The notes below the pieces were generated by a model. That model was not told the DNA's origin and ran no database searches. It saw only the letters and a list, made by a program, of their open reading frames with translations. 64,000 nt of DNA from NCBI RefSeq assembly GCF_000151315.2, contig NW_011887293.1, positions 2,154,917 through 2,218,916 on the forward strand, read 5' to 3'. How positions within the stretch are numbered: the stretch's first letter is position 1; every line of letters begins with the position of its first letter. This document shows positions 35,752 through 46,919 of the stretch, in pieces. This DNA is from Capsaspora owczarzaki ATCC 30864 (taxonomy: Eukaryota > Opisthokonta > Filasterea). The translations under genes and the position numbers were made by a program.

Positions 35752-36706
35752 ATGGCGACCAGCAGTGCCGTAAACCCAGCGACGAGCGCAACTGCTGCCG
35801 ATCCGCGACTGCAGCTGGAAGAGCAGCTGGAAGAGTTTGTCGAGACGCTGCGGCAGGTCGGGATTGTCGCCACGTCCTTCCAGTCAGAGAGCCAGCCCGT
35901 GCTCAATGCAAAGCTGTACGAAACACCCGGACGATCGCCTTTCCAGTGATCTCACCTTGCTCTGGACCAACCAACCTCTCACAATTGTGTGATGTTTTTT
36001 GGTATCGCGCTACGCTACATGGATTGGCTGACCTTCATTTTGATGTTGAACGGTGTTTGTTTTGAGGTTGTAGTGGATCGCTCGTGTCGCAGATGCAGGC
36101 ATTGGACGAGCTCCGCCAGGCAGTCGATATTGACATCCCGCTGGATTTGCTTCGGTAAAGGAAGCAAGGAGGGGGGAGGGCGATACATTCGAGTTTCAGT
36201 TTACCGTTGAGGAGATCAGGATTTTGCTGAATTTCTCAGAAAAAGTGACCGCACTCACACACTCTTTTGCCCGCTTGTGCTCAAATGTCAGCTACGTCGA
36301 TGACGACATGAATCCGCAAGTGTTTACAAATGATGTGGTGCTCGAGGCGGTACAGAAGAATCGCACTGCCAGCGCAACAGTGGACATGTTTCAGGTTTGT
36401 CCTGCTTTGGATCATTTGCCCAACCATTGTACGCTTCGTTGCGCCCTATACTGAGCAATTTTTGTGGTGTTGGAACGCGGGGTTTGACAGAAATTTAAAA
36501 CGCTTCTCGAGAGCGAGTTGGCAACCACAATGCCTGAAGACTTTGCATTGTACCAACAGCAAATATCTGCCGCTTCTGCCTTGCCCTCGCCATCGCAAAC
36601 GGCGGACGCACTGAATGGATCGAACAACAATGGCAACAACGTAGTATCAATAGGGGCGCAAATGGAGGTTGATCCGCCTGCAACGCAAGACAATGCATTC
36701 CTATAG
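35752..36706 (+). CDS. MED10: Mediator complex subunit 10 (MED10/Nut2)
   Basis: This is a middle-module subunit of Mediator, which bridges transcription factors and RNA polymerase II. Four exons (35752-35915, 36074-36154, 36292-36394, 36491-36706) join in phase to give 187 residues. The conserved N-terminal part LEEQLEEFVETLRQVGIVA, FQSESQPVLNAKLGSLV and MQALDELR is almost collinear with animal MED10. DIDIPLDLLRYVDDDMNP, FTNDVVLEAVQKN and KFKTLLESELATTMPEDF follow. A ~45-residue Ser/Asn-rich extension after PEDF is extra compared with the ~135-residue animal protein. It converges on the RhoGAP gene, 130 bases away. Confidence 0.95.
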
Positions 36707-36836
36707 TTGTGAAAATGGAAAAAAAAAAAAAAAAAAATACAATAGTTACCAGCAACAACAGACGACACTCAAAACAAACAAACAAACAAACAAACAAACA
36801 ACAAGAAAAAACGAAACAAAAAATATAGGCATCCTT

Positions 36837-39821
36837 TTAAGCAGCCGTGTGGCGCAGAGCGAACGTGGCGTTTGGGTGCTTCTTGACGAGCTCAAAGACA
36901 TTCTCATTGAAATTGACTAAACGGGTCGAACCTGTTCAAACGAGCAATCACACATTCAAGATGAGCGAGATGCCGCACAAACCATCCAAAAAATCCATCG
37001 TTGGAACAGGCACGTACTTTCAGACTCCTTCATGTGCAGAGCAGTCACTTCCGACTTCTTGGCGGTTTCAGCCACGAGCGAATTGATGAGATCAAGCGCA
37101 AGTGTCTTTTCGTACACAACGACGGCCTTGCGGTGGACGACGGAGAGAGAGTTGGGCGGCATTTCCACTCGCATAATGACAACGGAATCCTACAGCAAGC
37201 AAAAAACAAAATTGGGATGGTAACTCGTTGTCAGTGAGTGAGCTGCTCATATTGCGCCTTTTTGCCACGACGAAAAGCCTTGCTTTTTTTTTGCTCGGCA
37301 CTTACATCTTCAATTCCATCCAGTTTTTTGACATCTTTGGATGATGACAGCACGTAGGGCGTGCCTGCATGAGGCGTCACGGTCGAAACAGACTGGAAGC
37401 TCGGGAGATCATTGTTGGATGATGATGTGCTGTCCGACGAGTTTCCCTCAAAACTAGATGTCAGCCACTTGACGAGGTCTTTCCGCTTGGATTGGGTGCC
37501 GCTTTTGCTAAAGAGATTCAAGGTTCGGTACTTTTTCTCTTTCTGGGCGGGCACGGCAGGCGACAGCTTTTGCTGTTGGTCGAGAAACTCGACTTGCGTC
37601 AAAATGCTTGCAGAAACCTGCGCAAGTGAACAGAGTACAACCCCGGACCAGAGTAGAGAGTGAGCACACATACATTTTCCAAGAACTCAGGATGGAATGC
37701 AACACAACAAAGCAGACCATTTTCGCTTACCGTAAAGAGTTGCTCGTGATTTTCAATCATGCAACGGAATGCGGCGGCAGTGGCCACTTGCAACTCTCGC
37801 TCCTTGCCAAGATGCTCCTTGGGCTTTTGAGCCCGGAAGACGTTCGGAGCAAAAATAAGCGCCAAGTTGGATGTATTCATCTTGTTTGTCTCGGAAAACG
37901 TTGCGACGTGAGCAAGGAAGGGCAGGATAAGGCGAAGCACGGCGGTGTGTGAATTTGGTAATAGGAGCATGAGTAATTGCAGCGATTCGATTCGCAGTTG
38001 CTTGTCCCGAAGAGCTGCAGACCAAAGGAAAAACCACATCGTCAAGAATAAAATCAGAAACAAGCAAGCAAACAAACAAAAAAACCAACAAACAAACAAC
38101 CAAACAACAAATCTCACCTTGCGTCGCAATAAACGTGTCGGAAAACTTTTCCGTCAATAGAGGCTCGGGCAGCTCGCGCAAGAACTGTTTGAGAATGGCA
38201 GCCACGTCGTTGGGGTGCACAGCCTCCAGCTCGTACAAGTCCACATCGCCACGAGAAGCTTCGCAGTGATCGCGGAGAATACGGATGCGATTGGCCGACC
38301 CGGCCTTGCGGAACAAGCCTTCCGAGGTCATTGCCATGTCCATGAGATACTCAAACGTTCGCACCAGGAAGATGGGCGCGATTCGGTAATCATTCTTGTC
38401 GCGCTCAACCTTGGATTTTTCCTTGTCGAGGACCGTGTCGAGAGGAATGCCAAAAACGCACTGCGCAGGTTGCGAGTCACGGCGCCCGTTGACAACGGCA
38501 GCCGTCGCTTGCGCAAAGGCTGCGCGGAAGGTTGATCGTGCGTGCTTTGAGTGCGAAGCCTTGCTTCGGATCGGCATGGTACCAACGTGGCGCTCCATGA
38601 TTTCGGTGAGTTGGAGCAGAGCGACTGGGCGAGCCTTGATGAGTTGCTCGTTGGTCAATTCCGACAAGTCTTTCGGGAGAAGCTTTTGCTCACTAATAGC
38701 CGCGTCTACTGTTGGTGTGCGCCGAAGCGTGTGTTTTGTAAATGCTGCAGGACCTTCCATTTCCGGCACTGCGTTGACAGACTCTGAGGACTGGTGCTCG
38801 GGCGAATCGGAAGAAGCCAACGAAACAGAGTCGGCTGCAGGAACCGCAAGTCCCTTCACGTCGTGACTGCTACTGCTGTTTCGAATGTGTTTGCCATGGC
38901 CGCTAGCGCCGCTGCCGCTGTTGTTGCTGCCGGTGCTGGCTGGCACAGTGAGGCTAAGAATGGAAGAAGAGGAGGACATTGAGCCAGGCGATGCGCTCGT
39001 GTTTTGGCCAATTTCCGACGACACGGATCTCCGACTGCTGGGGCCGTCGCCAACACTGAGTGGCCGATTGCTGTTGTCTCGCGATGCGGCAATGTTGGCA
39101 AGCGCGGACAAGATCCGCTCGCGGTCCTGGCCGCCCCCAAGCGTCTCTAGCATGGTTGAATTCACCGACTGCGAGCGGCTGGACTTTCCAGACGCAGGTG
39201 CGCTCGAGTCCGAGTAGGCCGACCCCGGTCGAGATGTGGAATGACGCGATCGACGAGCGATAATTGTGTTGAGTTGCAGCACTCGTCGTCTCAACGCGTC
39301 AAACTGCGTTGCAGTGAGGCGATCTTTGAGTGCGAGGATGCGAGCGTCTTCGACCACATGTCCGGCTGTTTGTTTGAAGGTCGAGCAGAACAGAGAGATT
39401 GATGAGATTTCAGAGAAAGAGGGGCAATGGGTTGAAAGATCGAAAGAGCAGCACTTCTTTGGCTTTGACATTTCAGCGTACCTCGAAGGACTTCCACAAG
39501 GTCGGGATATCCGACATCCGTTAGCCAGTCCAACAGTTCATCAAACTCTGATTGTTCCGCTGATGACAAGGAGAAGGAGAAGAAGGGAAGGGTGAGTCCA
39601 AATGGCTCGACGGTAGTCACACAACGGGGAGCAACCCACACCACACCACAGCAGCAATGCGCACCTTCGTCGGACTTGTCCAGCGTACTGATCAGTGCCT
39701 GCTGATCTTCTAATGAGAGGCTATTCAACAATGTTTCGGCATCTCGCAAGTCCATGTAGAGCTCGTCCTCGCCAATCTCGCTGGTCGAGTCGCCCTCCGC
39801 GGTGCTGCGGCGCTTCCACAT
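36837..39821 (-). CDS. RhoGAP protein, ARHGAP18/28/40 family
   Basis: Seven exons (39821-39665, 39559-39482, 39365-38118, 38014-37731, 37617-37306, 37189-37018, 36931-36837) encode 781 residues. The N-terminal part carries ELLDWLTDVGYPDLVEVL and LKDRLTATQFDALRRRV, as in the ARHGAP18 family, then a long Ser-rich region. The RhoGAP domain (~380-590) has the arginine-finger block EGLFRKAGS (~432), LKQFLRELPEPLL and NLALIFAPNVF. The C-terminal module (VVIMRVEMPPNS, KTLALDLINSLV, VFELVKKHPNATFALR) parallels the end of ARHGAP18. It should stimulate GTP hydrolysis by Rho-type GTPases; the specific target is unknown. Transcription leads away from a long non-coding region rich in A/T runs. Confidence 0.9.
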
Positions 39822-40069
39822 TGGCGTTTTTTTTCCTTGAGTGGTCTTGGCAAGCTAGCTTTTGTGTGTGGTTGCTTTTTGTTTCCGCGAGCGAGTCACC
39901 AAGCCTGTCCTGCAGCAACAAAACACGCAAAGTGTAAGCACGAGTCCGTCAAAATTGGCGTTATCGTGATAATGTTGTTGTTGTTGTTGTTGGTTGCGCA
40001 ATATTTGTGCTGAATGTTGAATGGTGAATGTTCGAGCGATGCAAATCAAAAGCAAAGTGAAATGGAAAA

Positions 40070-40072
<3 letters not shown>

Positions 40073-40109
<37 letters not shown>

Positions 40110-40139
40110 CAAGAACTGTTTATTTCAAAGGCTTCAGGA

Positions 40140-40181
<42 letters not shown>
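40073..40181. repeat. Inverted homopolymer pair, A35 then T37
   Basis: A run of 35 A (40073-40107) is followed after 37 bases by a run of 37 T (40145-40181). Together they could form a long A-T stem. They could also be independent poly(dA:dT) promoter tracts. Confidence 0.9.
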
Positions 40182-40184
<3 letters not shown>

Positions 40185-41224
40185 CCCTTTGAAACGTCGC
40201 TTCTTCTTCTTCATCTTCTTGTTGTTGTTGCTGCTCTCGCTCTTCTTCTTTTTCTTGTTGTGTCAGAGTGATGAAGCAGCCCCGACCGAGACGATCAGGC
40301 AGCTTTTGACGAGCCTTTGTTGGCTGTTCGTTGGATCTTGCAACCGACAAAAAAAAAAATAAAAAATTTGAAAAAATATTACAAAAAAAAAAAGGGTGGA
40401 TCGAAGCCGAAGAAGGGCAGCGTCAGGGCCATTCAGTGCTCCGACACAGTCTGACGGTTGCTCGTTGAGTGGCTGCAAGCGCTGGTCGGTTGTGCAGCAG
40501 CGATCCATCAAAACGACGAAGGGGAACCGTCGAAAGAGAAATGTTGAAAAAAAAAAAGAAAGAAAAAAAAACGACGAAGACCGCAGCGCGTTCGTCCCCC
40601 TCCCCCTTCTCCGATTGGCGCTGGTCGTGCGCACCCTCCGCTCTCACATACACATACACACACTTTGCTGCGTCTGTAGCACTGCAGCGAGTGTGGAATG
40701 AGGTGAGGAAGCCCCGCACAACAAAAGACAAACTAGCCCTCCCATTCCCAAACCGCACTCGGGCTGCTTGCTGTTGACTGCATCACAACGCAAGAAGGAC
40801 GCATCGAAGCGCAGTGCTCGGCTCGCGACCAAGAAGATGCAGCGAGATGACGACGGCGGAGGAGCGGGAGGCGCACGCTGGACCCCATGCCTGGTCGAGC
40901 GTCGTCGCGGTCGAAACCCCATTGAATTGTTGGAGTTGACTCAGTAGGCCGTTTTGATTGTGGCTTACCAACGCTTTTTTTTCTACCAAAATGAAGAAAA
41001 ACAGAGTGGGGGCTTTTTTTTTTTTTTTTTTTTCCTTTTGTTTGGTTTGTTTGCTTGTTTGTTAGATTGTTTGTTTGATCGAGTTCTGAGACAGTGAGAT
41101 GATAGAAAACCAAACTAAATCAAAAGGGGCAGCAACAATAACAACAACCACTAGAAACGCTACTTCACACAGCTCGCCTTCTGATCCCAACTTCTCATCG
41201 CTTCCGAGATAAAGGCATACGAAA

Positions 41225-41310
41225 GATAGGCGGCACTGTTTATTTGGGATCTGTTACAATAAGCCCGAAGGGCAACCGTGTGAAGTACGAAGCGTAGCTG
41301 GTGCCCTCAG
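41225..41310 (+). repeat. Diverged copy of the dispersed inverted-repeat family
   Basis: The core GGCACTGTTTATTTGGGA (41232-41249) and following GTTAC match the repeats bounding the ATPase locus at 47.6 and 49.8 kb. GAAGCGTAGC (41289-41298) also matches their outer part. A flanking inverted pair, GCTACTTCACAC near 41160 and GTGTGAAG near 41278, suggests a small self-contained element. It lies within the probable 3' UTR of the 5-phosphatase gene. Confidence 0.6.
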
Positions 41311-41552
41311 CAACAACACAAACAACAACGACAACAAACATCATCAGCAACAGCAGCAACAGCCGCAACAAAAACAAAACACTCACACACACACTCACAC
41401 ACACGCACAAGCTACAGCAATCAAGCTGCAGCGAAACGACATAACTGAAACAAATACAAAGTAATGGAAGCAAAAAAACCAACGGCAGAAATGGGGAAAG
41501 CAGACCAGCACGACAAACTTGGCGCACTGAAGTGGCAGCGAGACAGGCAATG

Positions 41553-43040
41553 CTACTCAATCCAAACAGTACCAAGCAGCCGTGCTTTTGGCACACCGTG
41601 CAGCACTAGATCGACAGCAAAGGTCGCCTTCTCGCTGTCACAGGCCTCGGACAGCGAGATGGCAGCCTCGCCAAGGCTGGAACGTGACTTGCCTTCCTCG
41701 CGTGCACTGACGAGAATGTGGCAGTCCCGCAGATACTCGAACGAGAAGCCCTTGACCTTGAGCGAAATTTTGTCCTTCCACTTGGGATTGGGCATGCGCT
41801 CTGCGCCAGTGTCGTCAGTGACGAGGGTGGCGTGCGCAAAGTTGAAGCAGGCATGCAGCAGGGCTTGGGCGTCCGGCGCGCTGTTTTCGGGAATGGCCAG
41901 GTCCTCCGTTCGCAAGTCGCCCAAGTGCAAAACGTGTGTCGTGTTCAGGGGCGTGAAGGGCGCGACGATATCGAGACGGAAGCAGCTCATCACGGGGACG
42001 TGGTCACTGGTGTGAATGTCGAACGCTCCGTCATAAAGGCCCTCGGCCAGCTCCAACCCTGGAAGCGTCTTGTAGAGGACGCGGTCGCAGTACGACGTGA
42101 TACGGCCAAAGTCGTACTCTTCCTTGTTCTTCTTGAACTTGAAGGTGGGTGCGAACGTGATGGGCGCCTCGCGGTAGTTGTAAAACCCTTGCCGAGATTG
42201 CTTGGACTTGGCCAGCTGGTCGCGCTCGAGCATGGCGGCATAGTTTTTGGCGGCAAGCATGGCCTTGACCTCCTCGAGCGGTGCTTCCACGCGATAGTTG
42301 AGATCTCCAAACCAGAAAACGTACGGGTACTGCGTGGTCGCGCCAAAGCCGTCGATACCGTTCTTGATGCCGGCATTGATGGCCCGCGCGTCCGCGTTGC
42401 GTCGTTCGTAGTTTTCGTCGTGTGCGTTGAGATGACAGTTGACAAAGCAAAGCTGGGTCTCGCCGAATTTGAACGAGGCGCACAGCCCGCCCTTGTTACC
42501 AGACAACCCGCCCAACCGGCCCGTGGTGCGCAGAGACTTTTCCACGTTGGAAATGAGCGGCAGATGCTCCTTTCGCACGTGTACGCTCAATCGGATTTCG
42601 CCGCTCCGGGCCTTGCCGTCTCGCACAGCGTCGAGGAAGGATTGCTCGCTCTTGTACGTGTCGACAGTCATTGGTGTGATGGAAATGTTGGCAACCGATG
42701 TGTAGCGGTCGCCCAGCGTCTTGGCCACCGAACCAAACCAGTCATCCTCGCAAGATTCATACTCTGGTCGTGGATCGTACTGGCACTCTTGCACACCGAC
42801 AGCAATGACGTCGTGGTTGTCGGTCGGTCGCAGCCAGGACGCCATGCTGCTCGGCGGTGGTGTGTTGCCCACATTCCAGCTGCCCACCAAGACGGAAATG
42901 CTCTGCTTGACTGGCGCCGAATCGGGATCGGACAGCTGGTCTGAGCGTTTGGCCGAGCGCGTGAATAGGCTCTTGTTGAGCGATTGGAATAGGGATCGCT
43001 TTGCTGTCCGTGGCGACGAGGATCCCGCGGCGTCACTCAT
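41553..43040 (-). CDS. Inositol polyphosphate 5-phosphatase with C-terminal C2 domain (SHIP-like)
   Basis: A single coding exon gives 495 residues from the ATG at 43040; an upstream coding exon cannot be excluded. The catalytic endonuclease/phosphatase fold runs ~50-355 with the diagnostic motifs GSWNVGN, AVGVQE, GLSGNKGGL and NCHLNAH. WFGDLNYR (~240), YCDRVLYK and SDHVPV (~346) complete the set. The last ~120 residues (KISLKVKGFSFEYLRDCHILV to VLHGVPKARLLGTVWIE) look like a C2 domain, as follows the phosphatase in SHIP proteins. No SH2 domain is present. It should dephosphorylate the 5-position of phosphoinositides such as PI(3,4,5)P3 or PI(4,5)P2; substrate choice is inferred. Confidence 0.93.
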   Translation of the reverse strand: MSDAAGSSSPRTAKRSLFQSLNKSLFTRSAKRSDQLSDPDSAPVKQSISVLVGSWNVGNTPPPSSMASWLRPTDNHDVIAVGVQECQYDPRPEYESCEDDWFGSVAKTLGDRYTSVANISITPMTVDTYKSEQSFLDAVRDGKARSGEIRLSVHVRKEHLPLISNVEKSLRTTGRLGGLSGNKGGLCASFKFGETQLCFVNCHLNAHDENYERRNADARAINAGIKNGIDGFGATTQYPYVFWFGDLNYRVEAPLEEVKAMLAAKNYAAMLERDQLAKSKQSRQGFYNYREAPITFAPTFKFKKNKEEYDFGRITSYCDRVLYKTLPGLELAEGLYDGAFDIHTSDHVPVMSCFRLDIVAPFTPLNTTHVLHLGDLRTEDLAIPENSAPDAQALLHACFNFAHATLVTDDTGAERMPNPKWKDKISLKVKGFSFEYLRDCHILVSAREEGKSRSSLGEAAISLSEACDSEKATFAVDLVLHGVPKARLLGTVWIE

Positions 43041-43858
43041 GCTCACCAGAGAACTTGATCCGAATAATAGAGTCGGTTGATTGGTTATGTTGTGGGTGGC
43101 TTTTTGAGACGAAAAGATCTCTCTAGATCTCGCACACGCGAAAATTTGCTGCGGATCTGAGTTGGGTGCGGTTTGTCACCAAAAAATCAAACAAAGCAAG
43201 CGTGAAGCAAAGCGGCAAACGGGTGAGCGGGGTTGGTGTTGCTTCTTCCCAAGCGGTGCTCGAGTGAAATCGTCGTTCGAGTAGTCTGACTCCTGTGGTG
43301 CGGCAGCAACAGAAGGAAAGCGGAGCATATGTGAGCAAAGTGGTTGGCATGAGAGTCGAACGCGTTTTTTGTTCGCTCGTTGACCCGCGGTTTTCAATAT
43401 GAGGTGGTTGGGCGTTGCATCCATGATTCAATGCATGCGTGGGTTGGCTTGCTCGACGTTTGGCAGCGTGCGAGCAAGCCAAGCACGTTAGCGGAATAGT
43501 GATCAAGAACTGCACTACAGCGTCCAGAATGCAATGGTACAGCCACTGTGTCCCGCTTTCTCGCGCTTGCTCGCTTTGCAAGTCTGCAATTCAATCAAAC
43601 CTGCATCGCTTGCATCGCTCGTGACCAAGCGTGCTTCACTCAGAGAAGAGGCGGGGGGGGGGCCGCGACTCGCCCTTTTGCATTGAAATTTCAAAAACCA
43701 CAGCTTCGTTGAAGACAGCGACACACCAACCCCCAGCGACAAACGGTCTGGCTTGCTTGGAACACGGACGATTCGGGGTGGGGGGTTCCCACTCGGCATG
43801 TAGGGTGGGCGAGTGGCGCAACTCCCAGCCAGCCACGCCACAACGAGTTAGCATCATG

Positions 43859-43860
<2 letters not shown>

Positions 43861-43916
<56 letters not shown>
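43861..43916. repeat. Poly(A) homopolymer, 56 bases
   Basis: An uninterrupted run of 56 A, the longest homopolymer in the window. It has no adjacent gene sequence or target-site duplication that would mark a retrotransposed copy. Confidence 0.95.
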
Positions 43917-43917
<1 letters not shown>

Positions 43918-44425
43918 GAAAATATAAAAAATCGGAAAATAAAAAAATTTGAATAAAAATTCATATCGTCGGGCAGTTTTTCGGCGTTTGGTGTGTGCTA
44001 TGGTTGGCGAGACGCGGGCAGCTATCAGCAACAGCAGCAAGGCTTGAGGAGGAATGATGAGGGAGATCAGCGATCGCGCAGCAGTCATAGCGGGGGAGAA
44101 AACATGCAGGGGAAACGGCTGAAGATTGAACAATCCAAACCGCCCATTCTCCCCTGCACGACTGGCCTCCACCACCACCCCCCACAATGCTCTGCACGTT
44201 GAGCCTGCAGGCGCAATCTCGTGTGGTCGTTGTGCACAATCTCAGAGTCTCGACGGGAGTGCTGCTGGCATCCTCGCATGTGGTCGAAATGCAGGATCAT
44301 TCTCGCTTTTTTTTTATTTTCTTTTTTGTTTTTTTGCTTTTTTCGACTTTCACTCACTTTGCGATGGCTCACTTTGAGGGATGGAAGACTGGGACTAAAG
44401 TAGCCCTAACGTGCAAAAATCCGAA

Positions 44426-44614
44426 TCAGTTGTAGATCAGCAGAGTACAATACACAGGATCAAGCACTCGTGCGTGATTCAATCCGAAAGAGATTCTTGA
44501 CAACACCGGCCGATTCTGAAGCAAGCTCTCAGAACTGCGCGAGTCGCGCACCTCGATGAAATCGTACATGCTCTGTGCCATCCAGTTGTGAATCAGAGTA
44601 TGAAAATCAATGGA
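44426..44614 (-). other. Possible orphan terminal exon, 62 codons
   Basis: On the minus strand a pyrimidine-rich tract ending in CAG (44615) is followed by 62 open codons and a TGA at 44428-44426. The peptide (SIDFHTLIHNWMAQSMYDF at its start) is protein-like in composition but unrecognised. No upstream exon is evident, and the polygalacturonase gene begins only 194 bases away on the other strand. It could be a gene remnant or chance. Confidence 0.25.
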
Positions 44615-44807
44615 CTGTCAGAGAGAGAAAGAGAGCATTGCTGATTGATGGCAATCGCTGCAGCAAAGATTCGGCACCACGGGCCAAACGATTCTCAACC
44701 AGCTGTCAGGTGCAATGACTTGTTGATTCAAACACAAAAACTAGCGTTTTTACCAACGTTACAATGGCACCAGTTTGTGTGTGTGGGAACGACCGCGCAG
44801 TCCTCAA

Positions 44808-46374
44808 ATGCTGCAATCTGCCGCAAATTGGTTGTTTGGAGCCGCGATTGCACTCTCGCTCCTTGCGCTGGTGGACGCCAAACCATGGCCGCGGGCACCC
44901 GCCTCAGCCTCGTACATTGATCAGTACCCGAGCTCGACGACACCCATCACGCTCCCTGTTCGAAGCAAGGTCGGACATAGCAGCAGAATCTTGGATCCGC
45001 TGATTGCTTTTTCAAATTGCTCACCATTTGGCATCTACTTTCATCCCTCTCTTCGATGCTTCGTGGACGACTCTGCTCGTGCGTTTTCAACCTACCTGAC
45101 TTGACAGAGCTTCAACATTGTCGATTACGGTGCGGTGGGCGATAACGTGACTGTCAACACGGCCGTCTTCAACAAGATTGTCGCGCTCGTCGCCGCCAAT
45201 GGCGATGGTGAGATTTACATTCCGCCAGGAATCTTCGTGTCTGGCACGTTCAACTTGACGTCTCATGTGACCCTCCGCCTGGCGAGCGGCGCTGTACTTG
45301 CCGGAAGTCCCAATTTCGCCGACCACGAGATTATTCCCGCGCTGCCGAGCTATGGCCGAGGTCGCGAAACCGAATCCATCTTCCGGTATTCGTCGCTCGT
45401 CCATGGCGAGAACTTGGATGATGTCGTCATTACAAGCGACAACGGGCAGGGCGTCATTGACGGAAACGGGATGGGCTGGTGGGCTGCGCACCGTGCCTCC
45501 AACTTGACGTACACGCGCGGACACCTCGTTGAGCTCATGTACACGACCGATATCATGCTGGTCAACGTTGAGTTGCGCAACTCGCCGTTCTGGACCATTC
45601 ATCCCTACTCGTCCACGAACGTCCTCGTTTCCAACGTGACCATCAACAATCCCCTCGACTCGCCAAACACAGATGGCTGCGATCCAGACTCTTGCAACCA
45701 AGTCGTTATCCAGAACTGCGTGTTTACTGTGGGCGATGTAAGTGCGGTACCGTGCGTGCTCTCTGTTTTGTTTCTCGACGAAAATGGCTCACCACCAAGT
45801 CTTGTGTGTGTGCGGCCAGGACTGTATTGCCGTCAAGAGCGGGTGGGACAATCCCGGCATCCAGTACGGCGTCCCCACAACAGACGTGGTCATTCGCAAC
45901 ATGACCATGCACACGCCGACATCTGCAGCCATCGCTATCGGATCGGAAATGTCTGGAGGCGTGTCCAATCTTCTCGCACAGGACATTCGCGCCTTCAACT
46001 GCTCTTCTGGCATTCGTCTCAAGTCTGCACGCGGGCGTGGCGGCTATCTCCGCAACTTGACCTTTGATGGAGTGACCCTGAACGACGTCAAGACGGCCTT
46101 GTCCATCAACGACTTTTACGGCCAGCACGAAAGCATCTTTTACGACCCGTTGGCGGTGCCAATCATTGATTCCATCTTCATGTCCAATATTGTTGGAACA
46201 GCCATCACCATTCCAGGTGACTTTCAAGGCTTGTTTGATGCAAAAATCACCAATGTGGCCATTTCCAATGTTTCGCTCGCGGTTGTTGGGAGCGGCTCCT
46301 ATACTTGCTCTTATGCGACGGGAACGCAACATGCGGTTGTGCCCGTGCTGTGCGATGCTTTTGCTCGTGTTTAG
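44808..46374 (+). CDS. Secreted GH28 polygalacturonase-like glycosidase
   Basis: Three exons (44808-44969, 45108-45737, 45820-46374) encode 448 residues. A signal peptide (~1-24, WLFGAAIALSLLALVDA) precedes a right-handed beta-helix. GH28 signatures are NTDGCDPDSC (~240, catalytic Asp), GD/DCIAVKSG (second Asp pair, split by intron 2), IAIGSEMSGG in place of the fungal GHG block, and IRLKSARGRGG (RLK for the usual RIK). The IGSEMSGG form is common in bacterial and plant enzymes. It likely cleaves pectic or other uronic-acid polymers outside the cell. The donor of intron 1 (AAG then GTCGGA) is weak, so the first junction is less sure. Confidence 0.92.
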
Positions 46375-46483
46375 TGTTCAGCATGCTCAGCGTGTCCAAA
46401 AGGGGAAAAAAAGCGAAAGGCGAAAAGACAATCGCTTGCTCCACTCCCTCTAACAATACAGCCTCTCGCAAGCAGTTTCAATT

Positions 46484-46531
46484 GAGCAAATCGCAGCAAT
46501 TCTAGTCGAGCAAATCGCAGCAATTCTAGTC
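46484..46531. repeat. 24-bp tandem duplication
   Basis: The unit beginning GAGCAAATCGCAGC and ending CTAGTC occurs twice head-to-tail (46484-46507, 46508-46531) without mismatch, just past the polygalacturonase stop codon. Confidence 0.95.
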
Positions 46532-46789
46532 AAGAAGCAGCAGTTGGCATCACTGCCGACCGTTGCGGGCTGTGCACTGCGCGAGCTCCTTCGCTCTATG
46601 TTTTTGGTCCATGCGAAGCGTCAACCAGCCGTTCGTGAACATGCAGTACTGATTTTGGGGGGTTGGTGGTCGCAGAAACGCAGTAATTTGAGTTCTGAAA
46701 TCGAAACGCTTCGTTTTGCGTCTTGTTCCAATTCTCGAGCCCAGCACCCACAGTCACATATCAACCAAACACCCAAGTAATGTATTTCA

Positions 46790-46907
46790 GTTACGGCCAT
46801 ATCTGGTGGAATGCACCGCATCCCGTTCCGCTCTGCGAAGTTAAACCACCATGAGAGTAGTTAGTACTGCGGTGGGAGACCACGCGGGAATACTGCTTGT
46901 TGTAACT
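46790..46907 (+). rRNA. 5S ribosomal RNA
   Basis: The ~118-base sequence starts GTTACGGCCATAT and ends TTGTAAC; these ends pair as 5S helix I. Diagnostic segments are GCGAAGTTAAACC (the internal A-box region), GTTAGTACTGCGGTGGGAGACC and CGGGAATAC. It is transcribed by RNA polymerase III. No second copy is present in the window, so this is either a dispersed single copy or one end of spaced copies. Confidence 0.93.
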
Positions 46908-46909
46908 CC

Positions 46910-46919
46910 TTTTTTTTTT
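46910..46919 (+). terminator. Pol III T-run terminator of 5S rRNA
   Basis: Ten consecutive T begin three bases after the 5S 3' end, the expected RNA polymerase III termination signal. Confidence 0.85.

Larger units (their letters stand above)
39822..41552. other. Long non-coding region upstream of RhoGAP gene
   Basis: It holds the RhoGAP leader and promoter and the 3' region of the 5-phosphatase gene. Contents are paired A and T homopolymers, further A/T runs (40382-40392, 40549-40571, 41015-41032), a CACACA tract (41382-41406) and one copy of a dispersed repeat. One ~80-codon basic open stretch ending at 40947 (+) lacks a start and was not accepted as a gene. Confidence 0.5.
43041..44807. 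other. Intergenic region between 5-phosphatase and polygalacturonase
   Basis: The region contains leader/promoter sequence for two divergent genes, a 56-base A-run, a T-rich stretch near 44310-44345 and a possible orphan exon on the minus strand. No complete gene is visible. Confidence 0.5.

Noticed and set aside
40700-40947. Basic + strand open stretch (SQRKKDASKRSARLATKKM)
   Set aside because: No upstream ATG exon joins in phase, and it sits in promoter-like DNA; too weak to call.
43861-43916. A56 run as the tail of a retrotransposed sequence
   Set aside because: No gene or LINE/SINE body precedes it and no flanking duplication is seen.
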